5,073 nt of DNA from Polyangia bacterium. Lineage in GTDB: Bacteria; Myxococcota_A; Polyangia; Polyangiales; Polyangiaceae. Shown in pieces: positions 1 to 5,073 of the stretch. How positions within the stretch are numbered: position 1 is the stretch's first letter; every line of letters starts with the position of its first letter. The stretch covers positions 1-5,073 of the forward strand of contig JAUIKB010000518.1 in the NCBI GenBank assembly GCA_030430975.1, written 5' to 3'. Both the position numbers and the translations under genes were made by a program. The notes beneath the pieces were generated by a model. That model was given only the letters and a program-made list of their open reading frames with translations. It was not told the origin of the DNA and did not search any database.

Positions 1-1
1 A

Positions 2-808
2 GAAGTCGTCGTCGTACCCGGAAACGCTCCGGACGGTGACCTCGTGCGCTTCGTCCGGCACGGATCTACGTCGCTGCTCGTCGGCGTCGAGCGCAGTCAG
101 CCCGATCGCTACACGCTGGATCTCGTCACGTTCACGGAGAGCAATGTTGACCCCGTCGTGCTTCCAAACGTGGCGTGCGCAACCCAACCGATCCTCGCCG
201 ACGCCGTTTCTACACCGCGTGGCTTCCTCTTCGCGGTCGCGAACGGTCGAGATTGGGCTCGCTGTGAACTACCCGGCGAAACCGAAAGCCTGCCAGGTCA
301 GGTGCAAATCGGCACGGTTGTCGATGGTCAGCAGGCTCAACTACCGATCGGCTTCGCGGCCAACGACCGGGTGCGATTTCTACGGCTGCTCCCACACCCG
401 GACGGCTATTGGCTGATCGTCCAGTACGAAGGCGTTGACGCGCTGGCTCCTCCTCCGCCTGTCGTGCTGCGTTTCGACGGCGCGGGGACGGTGTTGGGTG
501 ACCCGATTATCGTCGACTCAATCCAGGGTGGCGATCTGGTCGCGGCGGTCGCCTCTTTGGGACGGCGACTCGCGTTCGCTTGGCGGGACTCGTCGAACTC
601 GACCGGACGCGCGATCCAAGTGGCCGTGGTGGATGAGGTCGGTCGCGCGACGGATACGTTCGGTTTCCTTGGACCGGGCGGCCTATTGTTACCGGGCATG
701 AGCGCCCTAGGATCCCCAGACGGCTCTCAGTTCATCGTCGGATGGGCGCAACGCGGCAATGATCCCACGCCGGATGAGGCCTACGTTGGGCGCTTCACCT
801 GCCGGTAG
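2..808 (+). CDS. C-terminal part of a secreted beta-propeller-like hypothetical protein (5' partial)
   Basis: The frame is open from the left edge to a TAG stop at 806-808, giving 268 visible residues, so the true start lies upstream. The GTG at 44 is only an internal codon, with coding-like sequence before it (EVVVVPGNAPDGDL). The protein alternates hydrophobic strand-like segments with turns. Several units look like propeller blades: a strand such as GFLFAVANG, YWLIVQYEG, RLAFAWRDS or QFIVGWAQRG, followed in places by a strand ending in a D-x-x-G turn (RFDGAGTVLGDP, VVDEVGRATD). It has few cysteines and ends GRFTCR. Similar blade repeats occur in exported myxobacterial proteins, and that comparison is from memory of the family style. 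No catalytic motif is visible. The export signal would lie outside the window. The function is unknown. Coding is near certain; the fold is a guess. Confidence 0.8.
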   Translation, partial: EVVVVPGNAPDGDLVRFVRHGSTSLLVGVERSQPDRYTLDLVTFTESNVDPVVLPNVACATQPILADAVSTPRGFLFAVANGRDWARCELPGETESLPGQVQIGTVVDGQQAQLPIGFAANDRVRFLRLLPHPDGYWLIVQYEGVDALAPPPPVVLRFDGAGTVLGDPIIVDSIQGGDLVAAVASLGRRLAFAWRDSSNSTGRAIQVAVVDEVGRATDTFGFLGPGGLLLPGMSALGSPDGSQFIVGWAQRGNDPTPDEAYVGRFTCR

Positions 809-844
809 CGATCTTTTTCTGAAGGATCCTCGACGTACCGACAT

Positions 845-855
845 ACACCTGGTGT
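845..855. promoter_or_regulatory. Palindrome ACACC-T-GGTGT before the sigma factor gene
   Basis: This is a perfect 5-bp inverted repeat around a single T, ending 3 bases before the GTG start of the sigma factor. A near twin, ACACG-T-CGTGT, sits at 2220-2230 before the lipoprotein gene. Eight outer positions are identical and both are self-complementary. The position would suit a repressor operator or a translational control site. No binding protein is known from this sequence. The remainder of the 50-base gap (809-858) shows a short T run at 814-818 and an AGGATCCT palindrome at 823-830, but no convincing promoter or terminator. Confidence 0.3.
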
Positions 856-858
856 GAC

Positions 859-1413
859 GTGGGGAATTCCTCGGAAAACAGCCAGCAGCCGATCGACGCG
901 GAGACACTCTTCCGACGCCACGCCGCTTGGATCGCGCGCTACGTCACTCGCCTTGGCTTTCGAGGCCAAGATGTGGACGATCTTGTTCAAGACGTCTTCC
1001 TGGTCGCTCATCGCCGAGGCGGCTATCAACCCGGCGCCGCGAAGCCGACGACGTGGCTCGCCGAAATCGCCCTGCGCACCAGCCTCGCGCGTCGACGGAA
1101 GGCCGCACGTGTGGACGTCGCCGACCCCGAGACGCTCCAAGAGGTCCCAGCCGTGACCGCCAGCCCCGCAGCTCGCGCTCAGAGTACGCAAGCCCTCTCC
1201 AACGTGCAGCGGGCGCTGGATACCCTGGACCTCGACAAGCGATCACTGTTTATCCTGTTCGAACTCGAAGGCGAGAGTTGCGATTCCCTGGCCGCCGCCT
1301 TCGACGTACCGGTGGGCACCATCTACTCTCGGCTACACGCCACCCGAAGAGCATTCATGACGGCGTACGCGAAGATCACAGAATCCCCCACCACGCCGCA
1401 GGTCGTCCCATGA
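859..1413 (+). CDS. ECF-like RNA polymerase sigma-70 family sigma factor
   Basis: The 184-residue protein has the length and two-domain plan of extracytoplasmic-function sigma factors, which direct RNA polymerase to a small promoter set. Region 2 spans about residues 15-81. It contains the RNA polymerase-binding helix pattern around DDLVQDVFLVAHRR (40-53) and the conserved Trp in TTWLAEIA (W66). A linker rich in Ala and Val (82-113) follows. Region 4 spans about 115-170, with the helix-turn-helix CDSLAAAFDVPVGTIYSRLH (141-160) that should read the -35 element. Regions 1 and 3 are absent, as expected. The start is GTG at 859: the frame is closed by TGA at 820 and no other start codon lies between. 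No clear Shine-Dalgarno sequence precedes it. The stop overlaps the next start as ATGA, suggesting translational coupling with the membrane protein that follows. The exact ECF group cannot be named from reading alone. Confidence 0.93.
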   Translation: MGNSSENSQQPIDAETLFRRHAAWIARYVTRLGFRGQDVDDLVQDVFLVAHRRGGYQPGAAKPTTWLAEIALRTSLARRRKAARVDVADPETLQEVPAVTASPAARAQSTQALSNVQRALDTLDLDKRSLFILFELEGESCDSLAAAFDVPVGTIYSRLHATRRAFMTAYAKITESPTTPQVVP

Positions 1414-2219
1414 GCAAGCCGACCTTCGACGGCCCTCCAGTGCGACTGCTCGACGATCCCGCAGCTGGCGCTGAACTCAAGGCAGAGCTGAGTGCGCTCG
1501 GCGACAGCGCTGTTCCGTTCGATTTGGATGGGGGGCTCGAAGCGTTCCAAGACAGCCTCGCCGCCGAACCCCCCGCATCGGAAGCGAACGCTCCGAGCGG
1601 CGACAGCCCCCCGACGGATCCGGTGACGCCGGGCACAGACGCAGCCGCCAGCGCAGTCGGCGCCGCCGGCCATCCGGTGCTGATAGCGGCTGGCGCCGCC
1701 GGCATCATCGGCCTGGGACTGTTCGCCTACGCGACATCTCGCGCTCCCGCGGTGACGCCGCCCGCCGAGCGCGGCGTCCCCGCTGCTTCGTCGTCAACCG
1801 CCCCCGACGTCGCGCCCACACCGAGCCTGGCGAAACCCGTCGAAACACCGGCGCCCCTTCCAGAACCATCCGCGAGTGCAGCCACCGAGCCGCGAGCATC
1901 GTCCAGCGTCACCGTCCGCCCCAGCGCCGCTCCCCCGCCGAGCGCGAAGCCAACGCTCGCCGATGAGATCCAACATCTACGCTCGCTGCGTCAGCTGGCG
2001 GCCGCGAATCCCGGCGCAGCCGCCGTCAAGGCCACCCAGGGGCACGCGAAGTTTCGCGGCGGCATGCTGTATCAAGAACGCGAAGCGATCGCGATCACAT
2101 CGCTGGCACGCGCCGGTCAAAGCGGTGCGGCGCGCGTGCGCGCGAAGCGGTTCCTCGCTACATTTCCCAAAAGCCCGTTCGCAGCGCAGGTGCGCCAGGC
2201 CACTCGTCTTGAAAAATGA
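1410..2219 (+). CDS. Single-pass membrane protein, candidate partner or anti-sigma regulator of the upstream sigma factor
   Basis: The 269-residue protein starts at the ATG inside the ATGA overlap with the sigma gene. The same frame is open further upstream to 927, but that part lies inside the sigma gene and is a shadow. Residues 1-87 are acidic and Pro/Ala-rich, with a possible short helix at 20-50 (AELKAELSALGD, GGLEAFQDSL). One membrane segment lies at about 88-109 (HPVLIAAGAAGIIGLGLFAY). A low-complexity Pro/Ala/Ser/Thr spacer covers about 110-180. A positively charged helical domain covers about 183-267, with EIQHLRSLRQLAAANP, MLYQEREAIAITSLARAG and RFLATFPKSPFAAQVRQ. That last pattern resembles TPR-like C-terminal domains of myxobacterial proteins encoded next to ECF sigma factors. 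No zinc-binding HxxxCxxC anti-sigma motif is present and there are no cysteines at all. The likely layout is N-terminus in the cytoplasm and C-terminal domain in the periplasm. The anti-sigma role is inferred from gene order and topology only. Confidence 0.85.
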   Translation: MSKPTFDGPPVRLLDDPAAGAELKAELSALGDSAVPFDLDGGLEAFQDSLAAEPPASEANAPSGDSPPTDPVTPGTDAAASAVGAAGHPVLIAAGAAGIIGLGLFAYATSRAPAVTPPAERGVPAASSSTAPDVAPTPSLAKPVETPAPLPEPSASAATEPRASSSVTVRPSAAPPPSAKPTLADEIQHLRSLRQLAAANPGAAAVKATQGHAKFRGGMLYQEREAIAITSLARAGQSGAARVRAKRFLATFPKSPFAAQVRQATRLEK

Positions 2220-2237
2220 ACACGTCGTGTCGATTTT
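2209..2237 (+). promoter_or_regulatory. Possible sigma-70-type promoter before the IgGFc-type lipoprotein gene
   Basis: TTGAAA at 2209-2214 matches five of six bases of the housekeeping -35 consensus. After a 17-base spacer comes GATTTT at 2232-2237, a poor -10. The ATG at 2274 lies 36 bases past it. The -35 overlaps the last codons of the upstream gene. The palindrome at 2220-2230 falls inside the spacer, a classic operator position. The weak -10 and the high-GC host make this tentative. Confidence 0.22.
2220..2230. promoter_or_regulatory. Palindrome ACACG-T-CGTGT before the lipoprotein gene
   Basis: This perfect 5-bp inverted repeat around a single T starts one base after the stop of the membrane protein gene and lies 43 bases before the lipoprotein ATG. 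It shares the form ACAC-S-T-S-GTGT with the site at 845-855 before the sigma factor gene. Both could bind the same dimeric regulator. The stem is too short, and lacks a following T tract, to be a likely terminator. Confidence 0.3.
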
Positions 2238-2273
2238 CGTGAAGGCAACGCCAGCTGCCGACATGCACCTACT

Positions 2274-2840
2274 ATGAGTGTTCACAACACAGTGCGGTTC
2301 GGCGCTTTGGCCCTGACGCTGGCGGCTTTTTTTCCAGGTTGTTCGGCCGGCGGTGACATCGGCATCCAGAATGGTTCCGGCGGCACCGGCGGCAACGCGG
2401 CGGGCGGCACCGGCGGCACCGGCACTGACTTCTGCGGCTCGTGTTTCAATCAAACTTACACCCGCTGCGACAACGGTCAGCAAACCACCGAAACCTGCGA
2501 CGACTTCTGTATCCCGGATTTCGGCTGCTCACAGTGCTCCCCCGACGGCCGTATGTGCGTCGGCAACAACGTGCACGAGTGCAGCGACTCGGGGACACAA
2601 GGCAAGCTGATCCAGGCATGTGACCCCGAACGAGCTTTGCAACGGCGGGCGGTGTCAAGACGGATGTCAGATCGCCGCCGACCAACCGTCCAACGTCGGC
2701 TGCGAGTTCTACGCTGTCGACCTCGACTTATTGGACGGAATCTCGAAGCCCGGCGAAGGTCCGTGGGCGGTCGCGCTCGCGAACGCTGGGCAGACCAAAG
2801 CGCGCGTAGTCATCGAAGTCACCGACGCTCCCTACGGTAA
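2274..2840 (+). CDS. N-terminal piece of the IgGFc-type lipoprotein as read in its own frame
   Basis: Without correction this frame gives 188 residues, of which only the first 118 (to about base 2627) look authentic. The leader MSVHNTVRFGALALTLAAFFPGC has an Arg, a hydrophobic core and a possible lipobox Cys at 23. The residues before it (F-P-G) fit the lipobox consensus only loosely. A linker of Gly, Thr and Ala follows, then ten cysteines between residues 54 and 116. After base 2627 the product becomes Arg-rich and loses the Cys spacing (ERALQRRAVSRRMSDRRR), typical of an out-of-frame read. The real continuation is in the next frame, starting NELCNGGRCQDGC. On its own this piece would make a truncated lipoprotein with a half-finished Cys module. 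Confidence 0.55.
   Translation: MSVHNTVRFGALALTLAAFFPGCSAGGDIGIQNGSGGTGGNAAGGTGGTGTDFCGSCFNQTYTRCDNGQQTTETCDDFCIPDFGCSQCSPDGRMCVGNNVHECSDSGTQGKLIQACDPERALQRRAVSRRMSDRRRPTVQRRLRVLRCRPRLIGRNLEARRRSVGGRARERWADQSARSHRSHRRSLR
2374..2425 (+). repeat. GGCGGCACC-type low-complexity repeat coding a Gly/Thr linker
   Basis: Imperfect copies of GGCGGCACC/GGCGGCAAC encode GSGGTGGNAAGGTGGTG just after the lipoprotein leader. Such linkers tether folded domains to a lipid anchor in many myxobacterial lipoproteins. The VWA gene has a similar but less regular linker. The repeat could expand or contract in units of three codons without changing the frame. Confidence 0.65.
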
Positions 2841-4173
2841 GCCACCTACTCCAACCGCCATTCACGAAACGCTGATCGAGCCTGGCAGTCTCGAAGAGTT
2901 CCGCATGCCGCAGCGCCCCGTCGACTGCGGCAACGGATCGGACGATCCGGTAGCGCCAGGCACCTGCTTGAGTCGCTCGGCCTTCCGCATCACCAGCACC
3001 GCGCCGATCGTCGTCTATCAGTTCAACAACATCGTGCACAGCTTCTCAACCGACGCATCGTTATTGCTGCCCACGACCGCGATCGGAAAGAAGTACCGCG
3101 TCGTAGGCTGGCCAACGTCCCACAGCTTTCCGCAACCGCTCGTCCCCGTGCATCGCTCTTATGTCACCATCGTGGGAACAGAGCCAGACACGCGCGTCAC
3201 CGTCAACCCGACGTGGCGCATCCGGGGCAACGGTAATTCGGTCAAGGCGACTCAGCCGGGCGAGACCCTCGAGATCACGATCGGCGCGTTCGACGTGCTC
3301 AACCTGGAGAGTGATGACTCCACGCTCGCAGAATGCGTCGCCATGACGTCCGCACCGGGGTGTGCGGACTTCACCGGCACAGGTGTCGAGGCGACCAAGC
3401 CCATCGTGGTGTTTTCGGGTACGGAACAATCGGGAGTCGGCCTGCCCTATGACGCGGAAGAACCCCCGAGCTGGAAGAACCTCGAACAAGGCGAGAGCAA
3501 AGGCTGCTGCAATCAGCACCTCGAAGAACAGCTCGCGCCCGTCGAGTCGTTTGGCAAACGATTCCTGGTAACAAGGAGCCCGATCAGGTCGAACGCCATG
3601 TTCACGAAGTGGGTCGAGCCTGATCGACTGCGGTTCGTAGGCGTCGCGGAAACCGCTCAGGTCACGACGACGCTGCCGCCCCCCCTCGACAAGTTCACCC
3701 TTGAACCGGGTCAGGTCGTCGATACGTACACGCGCGATGACATCGTCGTCGAATCCGACCAACCGATCATCGTCGCGCAGTTCCTGCTGAGCCAGGACTA
3801 CGTCGAGCCGACGCCGAAGGGCGACCCCTCGTTCACGGTTTTCCCACCCGTCGAACAGGCGCGCACGGAATACGTATTCCTGTCTCCCCCCGCCTGGGAC
3901 GAGAATTGGGTGGTCATCGGCGTCGAAAAACCGTGGTCGTCACCATCGACGGAAATGTCCCCGCCACTTGTACGGCGCACCCGATCGGCACCCTCGACGG
4001 CAAGACTTACGAGTCGCGGCGGTGTAAACTCACGCCCGGCGTGCACAACCTATCCGGAGACGGCCCCTTTCAAATCATGGCCTACGGCTACGGGCCGGCT
4101 GACGCATATGCGTTCGCCGGCGGCGCCGACGTCAAGCCGATCTACGAGCCACCACCGCTATTCTAACGCCTAG
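2620..4173 (+). CDS. Main open frame of the IgGFc-binding-type domain
   Basis: This is the longest uninterrupted frame of the broken gene (517 residues from GTG at 2620), but neither end is likely to be genuine. The GTG lies inside a Cys module that begins upstream, and the true join is at about 2625-2628. From there the frame carries NELCNGGRCQDGC, then GCEFYAVDLD, the usual entry into the bacterial IgGFc_binding domain. Beta-strand motifs follow, such as APIVVYQFNN, ASLLLPTTAIGKKYRVVGWP, SYVTIVGTEPDTRVTV, KPIVVFSGTE, DQPIIVAQFLLSQ and DPSFTVFPPVEQARTEYVFL. Strands of this kind recur along the domain. The cysteines in GCCNQHLEEQL are also visible. After about base 3930 the frame degrades into a Ser/Arg/Thr-rich tail of about 80 residues ending at 4173, which is out of phase with the family. 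A gene caller would probably report this segment as the gene. Confidence 0.75.
   Translation: MTPNELCNGGRCQDGCQIAADQPSNVGCEFYAVDLDLLDGISKPGEGPWAVALANAGQTKARVVIEVTDAPYGKPPTPTAIHETLIEPGSLEEFRMPQRPVDCGNGSDDPVAPGTCLSRSAFRITSTAPIVVYQFNNIVHSFSTDASLLLPTTAIGKKYRVVGWPTSHSFPQPLVPVHRSYVTIVGTEPDTRVTVNPTWRIRGNGNSVKATQPGETLEITIGAFDVLNLESDDSTLAECVAMTSAPGCADFTGTGVEATKPIVVFSGTEQSGVGLPYDAEEPPSWKNLEQGESKGCCNQHLEEQLAPVESFGKRFLVTRSPIRSNAMFTKWVEPDRLRFVGVAETAQVTTTLPPPLDKFTLEPGQVVDTYTRDDIVVESDQPIIVAQFLLSQDYVEPTPKGDPSFTVFPPVEQARTEYVFLSPPAWDENWVVIGVEKPWSSPSTEMSPPLVRRTRSAPSTARLTSRGGVNSRPACTTYPETAPFKSWPTATGRLTHMRSPAAPTSSRSTSHHRYSNA
3930..4166 (+). other. C-terminal end of the IgGFc-type domain in the restored frame
   Basis: This frame reads TVVVTIDGN, then NVPATCTAHPIGTLDG, then CKLTPGVHNLSGDGPFQIMAY and GYGPADAYAFAGGADV, ending PPPLF at TAA 4164-4166. 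The PGVH-x-L-x-G-D-x-PF-x-I-x-x-YGYG...YAFAGG pattern is the expected ending of bacterial IgGFc_binding domains, where the final strands form the core. It is reached only by shifting one base at 3926-3930. The TTG at 3906 could open this frame, but its first residues (GGHRRRK) are out-of-frame noise, so it is not an independent gene. Confidence 0.7.
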
Positions 4174-4200
4174 CCCGACATCAGCCGCGACTGAGGCGTT
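4165..4200 (+). terminator. Weak stem-loop after the IgGFc-type gene
   Basis: AACGCCT at 4165-4171 is exactly complementary to AGGCGTT at 4194-4200, with a 22-base loop that contains a smaller CAG...CTG pairing. The left arm overlaps the TAA stop. No T tract follows, so it is a poor intrinsic terminator. It may act as an mRNA processing or attenuation structure between the two lipoprotein genes, or be chance. Confidence 0.2.
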
Positions 4201-4220
4201 CACACCCGAAAGAAACACCC

Positions 4221-5073
4221 ATGCGTACATGGACCGATCGAAAACGTGGAACACTCATCAGCTGCGGTGCCTGGCTCTTACTCGGCTGGACGGCGTGCAC
4301 CACAGACGGCGGCAGCTCCATCGATCGACAGACGCAGGGTTCACCGACTGGCGCGGGTGGCGGCACTCAGACCGGCGGGACGGGCGCCGGGGCGGTGCCC
4401 GGCACGGGCGGAACCATCAATTGGGACGCCGGTTCAGGCGCGACGGGCGGACTGCCGCCAGATGCCGCCTGCGCAAGCGCCTCCTACATGGCGGAACAGG
4501 TTGAGGTTCAGAAAGAGGTCACCAAACAAGAAGAGGTCACCCACCTCGAGCCCGTCGCCATCTACATCATGCTGGATCAGTCCGGCAGCATGCTGGCCCC
4601 GCTCTTCCCTAGCAAGTGGCAGCTCGCTGTCGACGCGCTCAACGCGTTCGTAAACGACCCGGCGTCTGCCTGGCTCGACGTGGCTCTGCAGTACTTTCCC
4701 GTCAACGGGCTCGGCTGCGGCTCCGCTAGTGGCTACCACATTCCAGACGTGCCGATCGGCCGACTCCCAATGCACGCCCAGAACATCTCGGTATCGCTAG
4801 GGCTGCATCAACCGCTCGGCGCCGACACACCGGTCGAAGGTGGCATTCGGGGAGCGACCGAGTTCTGCACAGCCTTTCAACAGGGAAACCCTACGGAAAA
4901 GTGCGTCGTTGTGTTCGTTACCGACGGTGTCCCCAACGTGTGCAGCGTGGACCAAGGCACCTTGGCCGGCATCCCTGGCGCTGCCTACAGCAGTCACGGC
5001 ATTCAGACGTTCACGGTCGGAATGGCTGGTGCTGACTTCACGCTGCTCAACGCAATGGCACAGCAGGGCGGAA
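4221..5073 (+). CDS. VWA-domain lipoprotein (3' partial)
   Basis: The frame starts at ATG 4221 and is still open at the right edge, giving 284 visible residues. A weak purine stretch (GAAAGAAA, 4208-4215) may be the ribosome site. The leader MRTWTDRKRGTLISCGAWLLLGWTAC has an Arg/Lys-rich start, a hydrophobic core and a candidate lipobox Cys at 26, although Trp at -3 is unusual. A Gly/Thr/Ala linker covers about 40-80. A Val/Glu/Lys-rich strand segment (93-110) leads into the VWA domain. Its metal-ion-dependent adhesion site is complete: DQSGS (119-123), the Thr of DTPVEGG (T203) and the Asp of VVVFVTDGVPN (D235). VWA domains bind protein partners through a divalent cation. Several Cys pairs (166, 216, 228, 241) suit an exported protein. 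It follows the IgGFc-type gene by 54 bases and is probably co-transcribed. The exact function and true C-terminus are unknown. Confidence 0.92.
   Translation, partial: MRTWTDRKRGTLISCGAWLLLGWTACTTDGGSSIDRQTQGSPTGAGGGTQTGGTGAGAVPGTGGTINWDAGSGATGGLPPDAACASASYMAEQVEVQKEVTKQEEVTHLEPVAIYIMLDQSGSMLAPLFPSKWQLAVDALNAFVNDPASAWLDVALQYFPVNGLGCGSASGYHIPDVPIGRLPMHAQNISVSLGLHQPLGADTPVEGGIRGATEFCTAFQQGNPTEKCVVVFVTDGVPNVCSVDQGTLAGIPGAAYSSHGIQTFTVGMAGADFTLLNAMAQQGG

Larger units (their letters stand above)
2274..4166 (+). pseudogene. IgGFc-binding-type lipoprotein gene interrupted by two compensating single-base frameshifts
   Basis: Read as one gene, this encodes about 630 residues: a lipoprotein leader, a Gly/Thr linker (about 33-51), a 14-Cys module (about 54-145) and a long beta-rich domain of the IgGFc_binding family up to the TAA at 4164-4166. 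The family is named after a mammalian mucus protein. Bacterial members are surface or secreted proteins, and actual IgG binding should not be assumed. Two indels break the frame. An extra C in the run 2624-2627 breaks CDP-NELC. A missing A in the run 3926-3930 breaks GVEK-TVVVTIDG. Together they restore the original phase. Both lie in homopolymers, so sequencing error is the simplest explanation; a true pseudogene or ribosomal slippage are alternatives. The start ATG at 2274 has no strong Shine-Dalgarno. The gene sits 54 bases after the membrane protein gene and 54 bases before the VWA lipoprotein gene. Confidence 0.8.

Noticed and set aside
823..830. AGGATCCT palindrome in the gap before the sigma gene
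   Set aside because: It is only an eight-base BamHI-type palindrome with no partner site or promoter context, so chance is likely.
927..1409. Upstream extension of the membrane protein frame inside the sigma gene
   Set aside because: It gives Arg-rich noise out of frame with a clear sigma factor. The ATG at 1410 in the ATGA overlap is the natural start.
1977..2483. 168-codon open frame on the minus strand
   Set aside because: It spans the membrane protein 3' end, the intergenic gap and the lipoprotein leader with no motif, so it is a compositional shadow.
2624..2630. Designed programmed frameshifting at the CCCC run
   Set aside because: No stimulatory structure or internal Shine-Dalgarno could be identified. 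A homopolymer indel is simpler, so it is kept only as an alternative.
3061..3762. 233-codon open frame on the minus strand
   Set aside because: It lies opposite the IgGFc-type domain. Its composition is Arg/Asp/Gly noise typical of a shadow in high-GC DNA, with no recognisable motif.
3906..4166. Separate small gene starting at TTG 3906
   Set aside because: It has the family's C-terminal signature but a nonsense start segment, so it is the frameshifted end of the IgGFc-type gene.
2274..4166. Literal immunoglobulin G binding
   Set aside because: The family name comes from a mammalian mucus protein. Nothing in this sequence shows antibody binding.
4229..4653. Two plus-strand open frames overlapping the VWA gene start
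   Set aside because: Both are out of frame with the MIDAS-bearing VWA frame and are rich in Arg/Ala/Ser. The VWA frame starting at 4221 explains the region.

Overview
The window is high-GC, gene-dense DNA with every supported gene on the + strand. The style points to a myxobacterium (Deltaproteobacteria/Myxococcota, perhaps Polyangiales). The evidence is lipoprotein leaders followed by Gly/Thr/Ala linkers, an ECF-type sigma factor overlapping a single-membrane-span partner gene, a Cys-rich module fused to an IgGFc-binding-type domain, and a von Willebrand A lipoprotein. The taxonomy is inferred from these features, not from a marker gene.

Layout: (i) 2-808, the 3' end of a gene that begins outside the window, probably a secreted beta-propeller-like protein. 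(ii) 859-1413, an ECF-like RNA polymerase sigma factor starting at GTG. It overlaps by ATGA with (iii) 1410-2219, a membrane protein with an acidic N-terminal part, one transmembrane segment, a Pro/Ala/Ser-rich spacer and a helical C-terminal domain. This is a candidate sensor or anti-sigma partner. (iv) 2274-4166, a large lipoprotein gene with a Gly/Thr linker, a 14-Cys module and an IgGFc_binding-type domain. It is broken by two one-base homopolymer indels that cancel each other: one extra C at 2624-2627 and one missing A at 3926-3930. (v) 4221-5073, a second lipoprotein with a Gly/Thr linker and a VWA domain with a complete MIDAS motif. It runs off the right edge.

A working picture, which is inference: the sigma factor and its membrane partner form a cell-envelope signalling pair. 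The two lipoprotein genes downstream encode surface or periplasmic binding and adhesion proteins and may be part of its output. Two near-identical 11-bp palindromes of the form ACAC-S-T-S-GTGT (S = C or G) lie in the gaps before the sigma gene (845-855) and before the IgGFc-type lipoprotein gene (2220-2230). They are candidate shared operator sites. No RNA genes, mobile elements or CRISPR arrays were seen, and no gene-free stretch exceeds about 55 bases.
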